Assembly: GCA_944325315.1 (NCBI GenBank)
Contig: CALVAA010000009.1
Coordinates: 1-64,000, forward strand
Direction: 5' to 3'
Origin: Candidatus Gastranaerophilales bacterium
GTDB lineage: Bacteria > Cyanobacteriota > Vampirovibrionia > Gastranaerophilales > Gastranaerophilaceae
Length of the DNA: 64,000 bases
A program made the translations under genes and the position numbers. Shown here piece by piece: positions 1-9,029 of this stretch (within the stretch, counting starts at the first letter, position 1; every line of letters starts with the position of its first letter). The notes beneath the pieces are model-generated. The model was not told the DNA's origin. It searched no databases and worked only from the letters and a program-made list of their open reading frames with translations.

Positions 1-1669
1 CAAAGATGCAACAGAAGAGCAACGTCAATTACAAAAAGATACTGAAGGTTTAGACAAACAAAAAGATACTGAAGGTTCAAGCGAACAAAAAGATACTGAA
101 GGTTTAGACGAACAAAATAGTGAAAACAGCACTACAACAGATACAACAGGCGATATCAACAAAGATGCAACAGAAGAGCAACGTCAATTACAACAAGATG
201 CAAAAGAAATAAGCACAGTACAAGATAACTCTCAAGACGATGCAATAACATCCGAAATGCAAGAAGGCACTGTAGTAAAAGAAGATACAGCAGAAGAAAA
301 TGAATTATCGGGAATCGATTTTTCAAATTCCATAGCTAAAGATAAAATCCAATATGATGAAGAAACAAATGAACCATACATTATGGTCGATACTTGGGAT
401 TCAACTGCAAGCGACAATCTTGATTGCGTATCAAGAATCTTAAGGAATGTATACGGAATTGAATATAATACCACGGAAGGACATGCAGCATTTGAAGCTC
501 TTGCTGCAGCAAACCCTACGGTATTAGACGTTAATAATCCGGATTTAGTTAATGCAAATGCAAGAATCAATCTGATAGATTTATCTTCATACGCAAATAG
601 CACCACAGAAGGCTATAGTGATGAAGATTTGACACAAAGCAAAGACAGTATTGATAAATACATTAATGCAATAAATGCAAAAGATGGTGAAAACAACTCA
701 AGTGTTACGGTCGATGAAAACGGACAAACAATTGTTGATTTAAACGGCGACAGCACAAATGATGTGATGTATATAAAAGACGAAGAAAACAGAATATACT
801 TTATAGACGATAACGCTGACGGCGATTGGAACGGATTTGCTTCTTACGATGAAAACGGTAATATAACAGAAATTATGCTTGGAAGTATGAATGATGAAGG
901 AGCGGTAGAATCAAATTTAGTATTCGTAACGGAAAATTCAACACAATTTAGTGAAAGCGGAAAAAGCCTACAAGGAAAAAACGTTCTTTTGATAGACCAA
1001 AATAAAGACGGCAGCTTTGAAAGCGCAGTTGAATTTGATTCCAATAATGACATTTTAACAAGATATACATACGATAGTGAAAGTGACGATTACGTTATAG
1101 AAAAAGAAGACGATAAAACAAACAAAGAAAAAACCGAAACCGATAAATCGACAGAAAAAGAAGCTTCTACTGATGAAAAAACCGAAACAGAAAAAGAAGA
1201 GTCGGAAGTAACGGATGCTCAGCACGAACAAGATTCAAACGAAGAAATAATAGAAAACATACAAGGTGTTTCGCTTGAAGATTTAAAAGGCTATAAAAAC
1301 TTAGAAGAAAAAAGGCAGGAATACCTAATGCAAGTTCAAGCACTTGCTAAAGTGTATGCTACAAACAGCGAATATAAAAATTCAACTTATGAAAATAAAG
1401 TAGGAGATATTGTAAACTGGGCAATAGATTACGATTCTGAAGGTAATGCATCCAAAATAAAACTCGGAAGTATGGTTGATAATGCTTTTAAAGGATACAT
1501 TGAATATAATCTTGAAAATCCGGATACACTTCTTATATATGACGAAAAACAAGGTGAAGACACTCCAAAAGGTATAGTTTATGATGAAAATAATGAACAA
1601 CAATACATATTTATTGATGAAAACGGAAACGGAATTTTAGATGAAGAAGAAAAGAAAGTAAGCAGCTAG
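1..1669 (+). CDS. Large acidic repeat-bearing protein with calcium-loop-like motifs (5' end outside window)
   Basis: The frame is open from base 2 to the stop at 1669, so at least 555 residues are visible and the true start lies upstream; the Met at 257 is internal. The first part is low-complexity Gln/Lys/Asp/Glu/Thr sequence with three 9-residue repeats (QKDTEGLDK type). A segment around 390-590 loosely recalls a degenerate LysM module. Several loops match the EF-hand/dockerin pattern: DENGNGILDEEE near 1615-1650, DQNKDGSFE near 995-1021, and weaker ones near 740 and 810. A Lys/Glu/Thr-rich linker spans about 1099-1250. The composition fits a surface or secreted structural protein that may bind calcium; that is inference. 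No enzymatic domain was recognised. A hairpin terminator follows. Confidence 0.8.
   Translation, partial: KDATEEQRQLQKDTEGLDKQKDTEGSSEQKDTEGLDEQNSENSTTTDTTGDINKDATEEQRQLQQDAKEISTVQDNSQDDAITSEMQEGTVVKEDTAEENELSGIDFSNSIAKDKIQYDEETNEPYIMVDTWDSTASDNLDCVSRILRNVYGIEYNTTEGHAAFEALAAANPTVLDVNNPDLVNANARINLIDLSSYANSTTEGYSDEDLTQSKDSIDKYINAINAKDGENNSSVTVDENGQTIVDLNGDSTNDVMYIKDEENRIYFIDDNADGDWNGFASYDENGNITEIMLGSMNDEGAVESNLVFVTENSTQFSESGKSLQGKNVLLIDQNKDGSFESAVEFDSNNDILTRYTYDSESDDYVIEKEDDKTNKEKTETDKSTEKEASTDEKTETEKEESEVTDAQHEQDSNEEIIENIQGVSLEDLKGYKNLEEKRQEYLMQVQALAKVYATNSEYKNSTYENKVGDIVNWAIDYDSEGNASKIKLGSMVDNAFKGYIEYNLENPDTLLIYDEKQGEDTPKGIVYDENNEQQYIFIDENGNGILDEEEKKVSS
2..193 (+). repeat. 33-bp perfect direct repeat (2-34 and 161-193)
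   Basis: The 33 nt encoding KDATEEQRQLQ occur identically at 2-34 and 161-193, 159 nt (53 codons) apart. They enclose the 27-bp tandem repeats, so the window edge probably cuts a longer higher-order repeat array. Confidence 0.9.
32..112 (+). repeat. Three tandem 27-bp coding repeats
   Basis: Three in-frame 27-nt units encode QKDTEG followed by LDK, SSE or LDE. The units differ at only a few bases, so copy number could vary by slippage or recombination. Confidence 0.9.
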
Positions 1670-1791
1670 ACAGAGCAAGTAGTATACAAATTGAATAGTA
1701 TATGTAACAATTTAGTAACATATTTGCATCAGTAGTTTTTTATGTGTCATAATCATGAAAGTTAATAGTCTAACCATTCCTTTCTTGACTT

Positions 1792-1821
1792 ATGCGGTCT
1801 AAAAAACCGCATTTTATTTTG
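1792..1821 (+). terminator. Rho-independent terminator after the repeat protein
   Basis: A perfect 7-bp stem (ATGCGGT 1792-1798 with ACCGCAT 1806-1812) and 7-nt loop are followed by a T-rich tract. Confidence 0.8.
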
Positions 1822-1823
1822 CT

Positions 1824-1852
1824 TTGATAAAAATGTTAATGTGTGGTAAAAT
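1824..1852 (+). promoter_or_regulatory. Promoter for the WG-repeat gene, probably leaderless
   Basis: A -35 TTGATA (1824-1829), 17-bp spacer and -10 TAAAAT (1847-1852) precede the ATG at 1859 by only six bases. Transcription would begin at or beside the start codon, and no Shine-Dalgarno is visible. Confidence 0.65.
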
Positions 1853-1858
1853 TTAAAT

Positions 1859-2503
1859 ATGAAAAAATTTATAGAAAAAATTACGGTAGTTTCAATATAT
1901 CTTTTTTCTTTTTGTGTTTTAGTTGAACTCGCTGTTAATTATGCTGCTTTTTATTTTCTGTTCCCGATAAAAAACCAGGCGAGTTTCGGATATATAACAA
2001 GAAAATCAAAAAAAACAATCGTACCCTTAAACAAATACACTACAAGAATGCAAGCACAGCTTGCACTACCTATAGAAATTGTTATAGCTATATCTAATGA
2101 TAAAAATCTTAAAAAAGATTTTAATAAACTTCTTAAAAAATTCGGCTACAAAGACAACAAAGGCCAAGTTGCAATTAGTTATAAGTATGAATCCGCAAAT
2201 GAATTTAGCGGTGATTTTGCAATTGTGGCAATAGAAATAGACGGAAAAAGAAAGTACGGAACAATAGACAAGCACGGTAACTGGGTAATCGACCCCAAAT
2301 ATGATTATCTTTGCCCTATAACAAAATACTATACAAGAGCTTGTATAGACGAAAAGCACTGCGGAGTAGTAGACAGATACGGAAACGAAATTACTTTAAT
2401 GACATATAAAACAGATAGATTAAATCCCAAAGGAACATACAGCCCACGTCTTTGCACTTTGGGAGAAAAATTAGAAAATTCTTCTTGCAATAATTTTTTA
2501 TGA
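1859..2503 (+). CDS. Membrane-anchored WG (KWG) repeat protein
   Basis: This 214-residue protein has one hydrophobic segment at about residues 9-36, then a soluble domain. Residues about 130-185 hold WG-type beta-repeats: KYGTIDKHGNWVIDPKYD, then CGVVDRYGNEI, the usual G-x-I/V-D-x-x-G-x-x-I pattern. WG repeats are widespread in bacterial surface or envelope proteins and have no assigned catalytic role. The N-terminus could be an uncleaved anchor, placing the repeats outside the cytoplasm (inference). There is no Shine-Dalgarno; a promoter sits directly before ATG. It ends 12 nt before panD, which has its own -10-like box. Confidence 0.75.
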   Translation: MKKFIEKITVVSIYLFSFCVLVELAVNYAAFYFLFPIKNQASFGYITRKSKKTIVPLNKYTTRMQAQLALPIEIVIAISNDKNLKKDFNKLLKKFGYKDNKGQVAISYKYESANEFSGDFAIVAIEIDGKRKYGTIDKHGNWVIDPKYDYLCPITKYYTRACIDEKHCGVVDRYGNEITLMTYKTDRLNPKGTYSPRLCTLGEKLENSSCNNFL

Positions 2504-2509
2504 TACAAT
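2501..2509 (+). promoter_or_regulatory. Extended -10 box directly before panD
   Basis: TGATACAAT fits an extended -10 (TGnTATAAT) and lies six bases before the panD ATG at 2516. No Shine-Dalgarno is present, so panD may be translated from a leaderless mRNA. Confidence 0.5.
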
Positions 2510-2515
2510 AATTGT

Positions 2516-2869
2516 ATGTTAAGCGAGTATTTATATGCAAAAATTCATAGAGCAACGGTTAGCGAGGCCAACCTGGATTATATTGGTTCAATCACAATTG
2601 ATTCAGTTTTGATAGACAAAGTTGGAATTAAAGAAAATCAAAAAGTAGAAATTTTAAATATTAATAACGGTGAAAGATTTTCAACTTATGTCATCAGAGG
2701 ACAAGCGAATTCCGGCATAATTTGTCTTAATGGTGCAGCCGCAAGAAAAGTACAAGTCAAAGACAAAATTATAATTGTAGCTTATGCCCTTATGACTCCC
2801 GAAGAAGCAGACAGTTTTAAAGCAAAAATTGCACATGTGGATGAAAACAATAAATTAATAAATATTTAA
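2516..2869 (+). CDS. panD: Aspartate 1-decarboxylase
   Basis: PanD decarboxylates L-aspartate to beta-alanine for pantothenate and CoA synthesis. The 117-residue length is typical. The self-cleavage site Gly-Ser is present in YIGSITID (residues 22-29), where Ser25 would become the pyruvoyl group, and the ERFSTYVI segment holds the conserved Thr/Tyr involved in processing and catalysis. The LNGAAARKV motif is also characteristic. The cytoplasmic tetramer is known for the family. The gene has no Shine-Dalgarno and a -10-like element immediately upstream. The cupin gene starts two bases after its stop, so the two are probably co-transcribed. No other pantothenate genes lie in the window. Confidence 0.95.
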   Translation: MLSEYLYAKIHRATVSEANLDYIGSITIDSVLIDKVGIKENQKVEILNINNGERFSTYVIRGQANSGIICLNGAAARKVQVKDKIIIVAYALMTPEEADSFKAKIAHVDENNKLINI

Positions 2870-2870
2870 C

Positions 2871-3305
2871 ATGATAAAAACAATAGAAGATAATAATATT
2901 GTCTATGCAAAAATCATAAAAGCTTCTTACGAGGCTAAAGATTGCGAATTTTACACGGAAAAAGAAGACGAAATTCAATTTGGCATAGTAAACTTCAAAA
3001 AAGGATTTAAAACCGGCGCACATTTCCACAATCATAATGAAGATTCTAAAAACCAAACAGATGAAATTTTAATTCTTGAAGCTGGCTCTATAAGAATAGA
3101 TTTTTATAATGACAAAGGCGCATACTTTAAAAGCTGCGAAGCAAAACAAGGCGATATTGTAATATTATATAAAGGCGGTCATAATATTGTTTTTAATGAA
3201 GATACAAAAACAATCATTATAAAACCCGGACCTTATATTGAAAACAACAATAATACAAGAATTATAGGCGCAAATAATTTAGAGCTTATAATAGATAAAG
3301 ATTAG
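2871..3305 (+). CDS. Small single-domain cupin protein
   Basis: This 144-residue protein has the cupin signature: a His-rich metal-binding motif (GAHFHNHNEDSKNQTDEILI, about residues 47-66) followed by G-D-I-V-I-L and a second His (GGHNIVF). The family ranges from sugar isomerases/epimerases to small sensors; similar stand-alone cupins occur beside polysaccharide genes. No specific substrate can be assigned. Its start is two bases from the panD stop, so translation may be coupled. It converges with the pentapeptide gene, overlapping by four bases. Confidence 0.75.
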   Translation: MIKTIEDNNIVYAKIIKASYEAKDCEFYTEKEDEIQFGIVNFKKGFKTGAHFHNHNEDSKNQTDEILILEAGSIRIDFYNDKGAYFKSCEAKQGDIVILYKGGHNIVFNEDTKTIIIKPGPYIENNNNTRIIGANNLELIIDKD

Positions 3306-3823
3306 TAAACTTCATTATTTACTTCATCATCTTCTCTTAAAGAAGATAAATCATAGTTATATGTACAGTCAAAATCTTCCGGAAGTTTGTCCCCTTCCGG
3401 CCAAACAGTAGATTCATCAAATCTGCATGAACCTAAATTCTCACTTGTCGAAAAATCGCTATCCGAAAGTTCAGCTTCTGAAAAATTAGTCCCTGCTAAA
3501 TCACTGTCTGAAAAGTTACAATAATTTACGTTTGAATAGCTAAATGTTGCGCCGTTTAAAAGCGAACCCGAAAAATCACATTCGCTAAGTGTTGCATGAG
3601 AAAAATCAACACCTGTTAAATCACAGTTAATAAATTTAACATTAACAAGATTTGCTTCGGCAAAAGTTGAAGTTGAAAAATCTATTTCGCTAAAATCTGC
3701 GTTTTCAATACTTGAGTGGCTAAAGTCTGCTTCAGTTATTTCAATATTCGGGTTTTCAGCGTGAATTTTTTCAAAAGAAGCATAATCATTTAAAATTAAG
3801 TCAACCAGTTTTTCTTTTTGCAT
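3302..3823 (-). CDS. Pentapeptide-repeat protein
   Basis: The 173-residue protein contains about 20 consecutive A(D/N)(L/F)xx repeats from residue 33 to 145, for example ADFSEIDFSTSTFAEANL and CDLTGVDFSHATLSECDF. These form a right-handed quadrilateral beta-helix. Phe is the usual central residue and Ser/Asp are frequent. The N-terminal 30 residues form a short helical cap; the C-terminus is acidic. There is no signal peptide, so it is probably cytoplasmic. Pentapeptide proteins include gyrase-protecting DNA mimics, but this one lacks family-specific features and its role is unknown. It lies just upstream of a NarL-type regulator on the same strand, with a 12-bp gap. Confidence 0.9.
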   Translation of the reverse strand: MQKEKLVDLILNDYASFEKIHAENPNIEITEADFSHSSIENADFSEIDFSTSTFAEANLVNVKFINCDLTGVDFSHATLSECDFSGSLLNGATFSYSNVNYCNFSDSDLAGTNFSEAELSDSDFSTSENLGSCRFDESTVWPEGDKLPEDFDCTYNYDLSSLREDDEVNNEVY

Positions 3824-3835
3824 TGATTTTTCCTT

Positions 3836-4456
3836 TTATATTATTTCCATTTGTTGCGCCAGTAAAACCGCTTGCACTCTGCTTTCTACATTTAGTTTTC
3901 TGTAGATACTGTTTAGATGGGTTTTTACCGTAACTTCTCTTACAAAAAGTTTTTGAGCAATTTGTGAATTTGAATTACCTTTTGCAACCAAAGCTAAAAT
4001 TTCTTTTTCTCTGGCAGTCAGAGGAGAAATTTCATCACCTTTTATAAACGGCAGCGAATTTATCTGCTTTTTATCCTTATTCCACGTTGAGCGTCTTAAT
4101 AACGCTTCAATTCGTGCAAGTAAATTCGGAAGTATAAAAGGTTTGACTATATAGTCGTCAGCACCGAACTTTAGGCCGGAAATCTGTTTATTTGTATCTG
4201 ATACAGAAGTTAACATAATAATCGGAATTTCTGAAATCTTTTTGTTTTGTCTTATAGATTTTAAAGTGTTCCAACCGTCTAAATTAGGCATGACAACATC
4301 CAATAAAATTAAATCAAAGTTTGGATCTTCATCTAAAATTTTAAGCCCGTAAAGACCGTCATTTGCAACAACTACTTCATACCCGTACATTGGCAAAGCA
4401 TCGCTTATAAGCTTAGGGTTATCATCAATAATTAAAATTTTAGCCAGTGAAGTCAT
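3836..4456 (-). CDS. NarL/FixJ-type response regulator (receiver + LuxR HTH)
   Basis: This 206-residue regulator has an N-terminal receiver domain (acidic pair near residues 10-12, phospho-acceptor Asp in DLILLDVVMP at about 53, switch Thr in MLTSVSD, Lys in YIVKPF). A C-terminal LuxR-type DNA-binding domain follows (LTAREKEILALVAKGNSNSQIAQKL cut here as two halves: LTAREKEILALVAKG and NSNSQIAQKL). It probably activates or represses transcription as a phosphorylated dimer. It is transcribed after a second NarL-type regulator (9-bp gap) with no kinase beside either, so their sensors are elsewhere or they respond to a shared kinase. Confidence 0.92.
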   Translation of the reverse strand: MTSLAKILIIDDNPKLISDALPMYGYEVVVANDGLYGLKILDEDPNFDLILLDVVMPNLDGWNTLKSIRQNKKISEIPIIMLTSVSDTNKQISGLKFGADDYIVKPFILPNLLARIEALLRRSTWNKDKKQINSLPFIKGDEISPLTAREKEILALVAKGNSNSQIAQKLFVREVTVKTHLNSIYRKLNVESRVQAVLLAQQMEII

Positions 4457-4464
4457 TTTTACCT

Positions 4465-5127
4465 TTAGTTAATTAAGTTTTCTCTAATTGCTTTAATTGC
4501 AGCCTGGGTTCTGTCTTCAACTCCCATTTTTTGCAAAATCGAACAAACATGAACCTTTGTGGTGTTGATTGAAATTGAAAGTTTTTTTGCAATTTGCTGG
4601 TTATTGTTCCCGCTTGCTAATAATATTAATACTCTTTTTTCCTGATGAGTCAAGTTGTAACAATCTTTTAGTGAAATATTGCCCAATATTGTTTCTTTTT
4701 TTTCGCTGTTTGATTCTAATACATACTTTGAAACCGCAGCATCAAAATACATTGAGCCGGATAAAACATCAAAAATAATATCACAGAGTTTTTCGGGTTT
4801 AATATCTTTTGTGCAGTATGCACTTATACCTGCTTTTAGACAGCTGATAACTTCGTCTTTTTCACTGTGTGAAGTTAAGACAATAATTTTTACATCGTTA
4901 TTATTTTTTCTTATTTTTTTAATAGCATCAACACCATCTTCCATCGGAAGACCTAAATCCATTATAATTAAGTCAACAGGGTTTTTTTCTAAAATTTTAT
5001 AAGCATCAAAAGCGGATGTTGCTTCAAAAATATCTCCTACAAAACCAAGGCAACTTATTGAAGTTTTAAGAGCAAATGCAGTAAGAGCATGGTCTTCAAC
5101 AATTAAAATATTACTTTTCTTATCCAT
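4465..5127 (-). CDS. NarL-type response regulator, first of a tandem pair
   Basis: This 220-residue protein has a receiver domain with Asp phosphorylation site (DLIIMDLGLP, about residue 57), Thr/Ser switch (IVLTSHSEKD) and conserved Lys (CTKDIKP), then a LuxR-type HTH (LTHQEKRVLILLASGNNNQ). The receiver resembles NarL/DegU members that dimerise when phosphorylated. It is transcribed divergently from gatC and precedes the 206-residue regulator by 9 bp, so the two likely form one transcript. The receiver domains differ substantially, so this is not a recent duplication. The signal is unknown. Confidence 0.92.
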   Translation of the reverse strand: MDKKSNILIVEDHALTAFALKTSISCLGFVGDIFEATSAFDAYKILEKNPVDLIIMDLGLPMEDGVDAIKKIRKNNNDVKIIVLTSHSEKDEVISCLKAGISAYCTKDIKPEKLCDIIFDVLSGSMYFDAAVSKYVLESNSEKKETILGNISLKDCYNLTHQEKRVLILLASGNNNQQIAKKLSISINTTKVHVCSILQKMGVEDRTQAAIKAIRENLIN

Positions 5128-5208
5128 ATAAGATAATTATAAAGTAATTTAATAAAAAATTGCAATATCTTAAATTTTTTGTTAAGTTAAATATAAAGGA
5201 ATAATTAT

Positions 5209-5490
5209 ATGATTACAATAAAAGATGTAGAACATGTTGCAAAGCTTGCAAGGCTGGATTTAACTCAAGAAGAAAAAGAGATGTTTACACACCAATTGGG
5301 TGATGTTTTAGCACATGTTGAAAAGATGAACGAAGTTGATACAACAAATGTTGAACCCATGAATCATCCGATAGATTTTTACAATGTAGTGCGCGAAGAC
5401 AAAAAGATTTACGAAAACACAAGAGAAGAGCTTATGAAAAACGCCCCGGATATTGAAGGCGATTTTTTCAAAGTTCCAAAAATTAATTAA
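5209..5490 (+). CDS. gatC: Glutamyl/aspartyl-tRNA amidotransferase subunit C
   Basis: GatC stabilises the GatCAB complex, which amidates Glu-tRNA(Gln) and/or Asp-tRNA(Asn). The 93-residue protein shows the family hallmarks VEHVAKLARLDLTQEE at the N-terminus, the helix FTHQLGDVLAHVEKMNEVDT, and the DxxxVEPMNHP segment. The start has a good Shine-Dalgarno (AAAGGA, 9 bases upstream). gatA and gatB are not nearby. It is followed after 10 bp by pyrG, so both are likely in one operon. A GTTAAGTTAA element lies at 5181-5190. Confidence 0.95.
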   Translation: MITIKDVEHVAKLARLDLTQEEKEMFTHQLGDVLAHVEKMNEVDTTNVEPMNHPIDFYNVVREDKKIYENTREELMKNAPDIEGDFFKVPKIN

Positions 5491-5500
5491 AAGAGGTTAA

Positions 5501-7108
5501 ATGACAAAATATATTTTCATAACAGGCGGCGTGGTAAGTTCCTTGGGCAAAGGGATAGTAGCCGCCTCTTTAGGCAGACTTCTGGTTTCAAGAGGATACA
5601 AAGTTTCAATACAAAAATTTGACCCGTATATCAATGTTGACCCCGGCACAATGAGTCCTTTTCAACACGGTGAAGTTTTTGTCTGCGAAGACGGAGCTGA
5701 AACCGATTTAGATTTAGGACACTATGAGAGGTTTATTGATACATACTTATCGCAAATTAACAATGTTACATCCGGAAGCGTATACCAGACGGTAATAAAT
5801 AAAGAAAGAAAAGGCGAATACTTAGGCGCAACCGTACAAATGATACCCCATATAACAGGTGAGATTAAATCAAGACTGTTAGCTGCTTCAAAAAGAAACA
5901 ATCCTGATATTTTAATAGCGGAAATAGGAGGAACAATTGGAGATATTGAGAGTCTTCCTTTTATAGAAGCAATAAGGCAATTCAGACTTGAAGCAGGTTT
6001 TCAAAATTCAATGTCAATCCATGTTACACTTCTGCCATATTTGCCGACATCAGGAGAACTTAAAACCAAGCCTTCGCAGCACAGTGTAAATGTTTTGAGA
6101 AGCTATGGAATCCAACCGGAAATGCTTGTTTTAAGAACACAAAAAGAACTTTCGGATAACGAAAGAAATAAGCTTTCTCTGTTCTGTTCAATTCCAAAAG
6201 ATTCGGTTATACAATGCAAAGATATGAGTTCAATTTATGAAGTTCCTTTATACCTTGAAGATCAAGGTATAACCAAACAAATTTTAAAAACACTAAATCT
6301 AGAAGAAAAAGAAGCTAGTTTAGATGATTGGAAAGATTTGGTCTATAAAATAAATCATCCAAAAAAAGAGTTTAATATTGCATTGGTCGGAAAATACACC
6401 GAATTAAACGATGCATATATTTCTGTTGTTGAAAGTCTAAAACATGCAGGTTTTAAGCACTCAGCCAAAATTAACATTAATTGGATAGCTTCAGAAGACA
6501 TCGAAAGTGATGACGAAGCTAAAAACAAACTTAAAAACGCAGACGGCATAGTAGTGCCCGGAGGATTTGGCACAAGAGGAATAGAAGGAAAATTAAAAGT
6601 AATAAAATATGCTCGGGAAAATAATATACCCTTTCTGGGACTATGTTTGGGTATGCAGTGTGCTGTAATTGAATTTAGCAGAAATGTTGCAAATTTAAAA
6701 CATGCAAATTCAACAGAATTTGATAAAAACACTCCCTATAAGGTTGTAGATTTAATGGAAGAGCAAAAAAATATTGCAGGCTATGGCGCAACAATGAGGC
6801 TTGGTTCATTCCCTTGTAAAATTTTAAAAAACACTAAAGCATACTCCGTCTACAAAAGCGATTTAATTCTTGAGCGTCACAGACACAGGTATGAATTCAA
6901 TAATGAATATAAAGAAACATTAAAAGAATTCGGACTGACTTTTTCGGGAACAAGCCCCGATGGTTTGCTTATCGAAATTGTTGAAATTAAAAAAAACGAT
7001 TGGTTTGTTGCCTGTCAATTTCATCCCGAATTTAAATCACGTCCGCAAAGACCGCATCCACTGTTTGATGGTTTAGTTGAAGCAATAGTTAAACAAAAAG
7101 AAGTTTAG
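5501..7108 (+). CDS. pyrG: CTP synthase
   Basis: PyrG makes CTP from UTP, ATP and glutamine in the cytoplasm. The 535-residue length is normal. The N-terminal amidoligase domain opens with the diagnostic [16 protein letters not shown] and contains the P-loop and the Mg-binding segment [17 protein letters not shown]. The C-terminal class I glutaminase domain has the nucleophile elbow GLCLGMQ (Cys about 382) and the His/Glu pair in FHPEFKSRP (His about 508). It follows gatC with a GAGG Shine-Dalgarno. Its stop overlaps the convergent rsmD stop by four bases. Confidence 0.98.
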   Translation: MTKYIFITGGVVSSLGKGIVAASLGRLLVSRGYKVSIQKFDPYINVDPGTMSPFQHGEVFVCEDGAETDLDLGHYERFIDTYLSQINNVTSGSVYQTVINKERKGEYLGATVQMIPHITGEIKSRLLAASKRNNPDILIAEIGGTIGDIESLPFIEAIRQFRLEAGFQNSMSIHVTLLPYLPTSGELKTKPSQHSVNVLRSYGIQPEMLVLRTQKELSDNERNKLSLFCSIPKDSVIQCKDMSSIYEVPLYLEDQGITKQILKTLNLEEKEASLDDWKDLVYKINHPKKEFNIALVGKYTELNDAYISVVESLKHAGFKHSAKININWIASEDIESDDEAKNKLKNADGIVVPGGFGTRGIEGKLKVIKYARENNIPFLGLCLGMQCAVIEFSRNVANLKHANSTEFDKNTPYKVVDLMEEQKNIAGYGATMRLGSFPCKILKNTKAYSVYKSDLILERHRHRYEFNNEYKETLKEFGLTFSGTSPDGLLIEIVEIKKNDWFVACQFHPEFKSRPQRPHPLFDGLVEAIVKQKEV

Positions 7109-7635
7109 TCTTTTTTTAAAAAACTAACCAAACATCTGCCGTATTTTTTTTCTTTTACAACGGTAAAGGGAATATTGTTTTCATCAAGCATTTTTTTGAC
7201 ATCCATTTTTTTATATTCATCAAACTCAATAACTAAAATTCCTTTATCAAATAAAAGTTCACAGCCTTTTTTAATAACCGGGAGATAATCCATATCCCAA
7301 GGAGGATCAGCATAGACAATATCAAACTTTTCTTTTTGATATTTTAAGCTGTCGCAAAGGCTGATATCTGCCTTAAGATTCAATGAAGCATAATTTTTCT
7401 TTATAATCCTAAAATTATCCTTTGATATTTCAAGCTCTTTAACCTTGTACCCTCTTGAAACAGCTTCCAGGCCCATAATACCGCTTCCTGCAAACATATC
7501 AAGAAAAGTTGAATTTGAGTCAGCTAAATTAAACAAAACATTAAATACACCCTGTCTTACTTTTGACAAAGTAGGTTTAACGCCTTTGGGTACTTCAATT
7601 TTACGCCTGTTATATAGCCCTGCTGTCAGATACAA
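7105..7635 (-). CDS. rsmD: 16S rRNA (guanine966-N2)-methyltransferase
   Basis: RsmD methylates G966 in the 30S subunit using S-adenosylmethionine. The protein has the family N-terminus ([16 protein letters not shown]), substrate-binding [17 protein letters not shown]-binding loop [17 protein letters not shown] and the catalytic DPPW in [10 protein letters not shown]. The length, 176 residues, fits. The start is a TTG at 7635: the nearest in-frame ATG is far downstream, and a strong AAGGAG Shine-Dalgarno lies seven bases before the TTG. It is divergent from the flavoprotein gene, with very short shared spacing. Confidence 0.93.
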   Translation of the reverse strand: MYLTAGLYNRRKIEVPKGVKPTLSKVRQGVFNVLFNLADSNSTFLDMFAGSGIMGLEAVSRGYKVKELEISKDNFRIIKKNYASLNLKADISLCDSLKYQKEKFDIVYADPPWDMDYLPVIKKGCELLFDKGILVIEFDEYKKMDVKKMLDENNIPFTVVKEKKYGRCLVSFLKKD

Positions 7636-7667
7636 AATTTGTCTCCTTTTTGTATGATAAATTTACC

Positions 7668-9029
7668 ATGAAAAAAATTATTGTCATAGGGGGAAATGCA
7701 GCAGGGGCAAAAGCTGCTTCCAAAGCTAAAAGGCTAAACCCAAACAACCATGTTGAGCTATATACAAAAGAAGAAAATATCGCATATTCAAGATGTGGTT
7801 TGCCGTATTACATTGAAGGAAGCGTAAGCGATATTAATAAATTAATCGTAAAAACACCTAAAGACTTTACAGATATGGGTATATCCGTTTTTACAAATCA
7901 TGAACTTCAGGAAATTTATCCTGATAAAAAGTGTGTTTTGATAAACAATAATCATATTTTTTATGACGAATTAATTTTAGCGCTGGGAGCACATGTAAAT
8001 ATTCCAAAAATTGAAAATATATGTGCAAAAAACGTTTTTACCCTAAGAGATTTAAAAGACGGGGTTGATATTAAAAAGGCAATGGAAAAATCAAATACCG
8101 TTCTTATTATCGGAGGAGGATACATTGCAATTGAACTTTTGGAAGCGTTTAGTAAAAACGGGCTCAAAGTTATCCTGGTTGAAATTAAAGACAGAATAGC
8201 GTCGGACTTTGATGAAGATTTTTCTAAAATAATACAAGGAATAATTAACAATAAATGCGCAAGCAAAATTGAAACATATTTCTCGGAAAAAATAGTAAAA
8301 TTTACAGTAGATGAACAAAATCAATTTAAAAGCGCAATATCCGAAAGTAAAAAAGAATTTTTTGCAGACTTTTGCGTGCTGTCAACAGGTTCTTTGCCAA
8401 ATGTTGAAATAGCAAAAAAAGCAGGAATTAAAATAGGACAAACCGGCGCTATTTATGTTGACAATAAAATGAGAACCAATATCCCAAACATTTTTGCCTG
8501 TGGAGACTGTACACAAGAGTACTGCATAGTAACAAGACAACCGGTATATCTGGGTCTTGGAACAATTGCAAACAAACAAGGCAGAGTTGCAGCTATCAAT
8601 GCTGTTAACATAGATAATTCAGAAAACTTTGACGGAATTTTAAAATCAACAATAACAAGATTTTATGAATATACAATTACAAAAACAGGTTTAACTTACA
8701 ATGATGCAATAAATTATTCAAATATAATTAACCTCGAACCCGTTCAGGCTACTGTTGTAAAAAAAGACAAAGCAGGCTATATGCCTGATTCCAATATGAT
8801 TACACTTAAACTTGTCGCAGACAAAAGAAGCGGGGAATTGTTGGGTGCACAAGGTGTCGGCTCGGCAACAATTGCCCAGAGAATAAATACTATAACTTCA
8901 GCCTTAAAATCAAGGTTGAAAGTAGAAGAACTTTTGCATTTAGATCTTCCTTATGCTCCGCCGTTTTCAAGTTCAATCGACCCGATACTGACAGCAGCAT
9001 ACCGCTTAAAAGATTTAATGAATAAGTAA
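7668..9029 (+). CDS. FAD-dependent pyridine nucleotide-disulfide oxidoreductase (CoA-disulfide reductase / NADH oxidase family)
   Basis: From the ATG at 7668 the protein has 453 residues; a TTG at 7650 would add six. The N-terminal FAD Rossmann motif is VIGGNAAGAKAASKAKRL. The single redox Cys is in SRCGLPYYIEG (about 43), the pattern of CoA-disulfide reductases and NADH oxidases rather than glutathione reductase. The NAD motif is VLIIGGGYIAIELLEAF (about residues 143-159), and the second FAD motif is NIFACGDC. A C-terminal dimerisation domain follows (LDLPYAPPFSSSIDP). Reduction of CoA disulfide, oxygen or polysulfide are the possible activities; sequence reading cannot choose. It converges with the DUF2400 gene, overlapping by 15 bases. 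Confidence 0.9.
   Translation: MKKIIVIGGNAAGAKAASKAKRLNPNNHVELYTKEENIAYSRCGLPYYIEGSVSDINKLIVKTPKDFTDMGISVFTNHELQEIYPDKKCVLINNNHIFYDELILALGAHVNIPKIENICAKNVFTLRDLKDGVDIKKAMEKSNTVLIIGGGYIAIELLEAFSKNGLKVILVEIKDRIASDFDEDFSKIIQGIINNKCASKIETYFSEKIVKFTVDEQNQFKSAISESKKEFFADFCVLSTGSLPNVEIAKKAGIKIGQTGAIYVDNKMRTNIPNIFACGDCTQEYCIVTRQPVYLGLGTIANKQGRVAAINAVNIDNSENFDGILKSTITRFYEYTITKTGLTYNDAINYSNIINLEPVQATVVKKDKAGYMPDSNMITLKLVADKRSGELLGAQGVGSATIAQRINTITSALKSRLKVEELLHLDLPYAPPFSSSIDPILTAAYRLKDLMNK

Noticed and set aside
32-112. CRISPR-like array from the 27-bp repeats
   Set aside because: Units are contiguous and in frame, with no spacers; they are coding tandem repeats.
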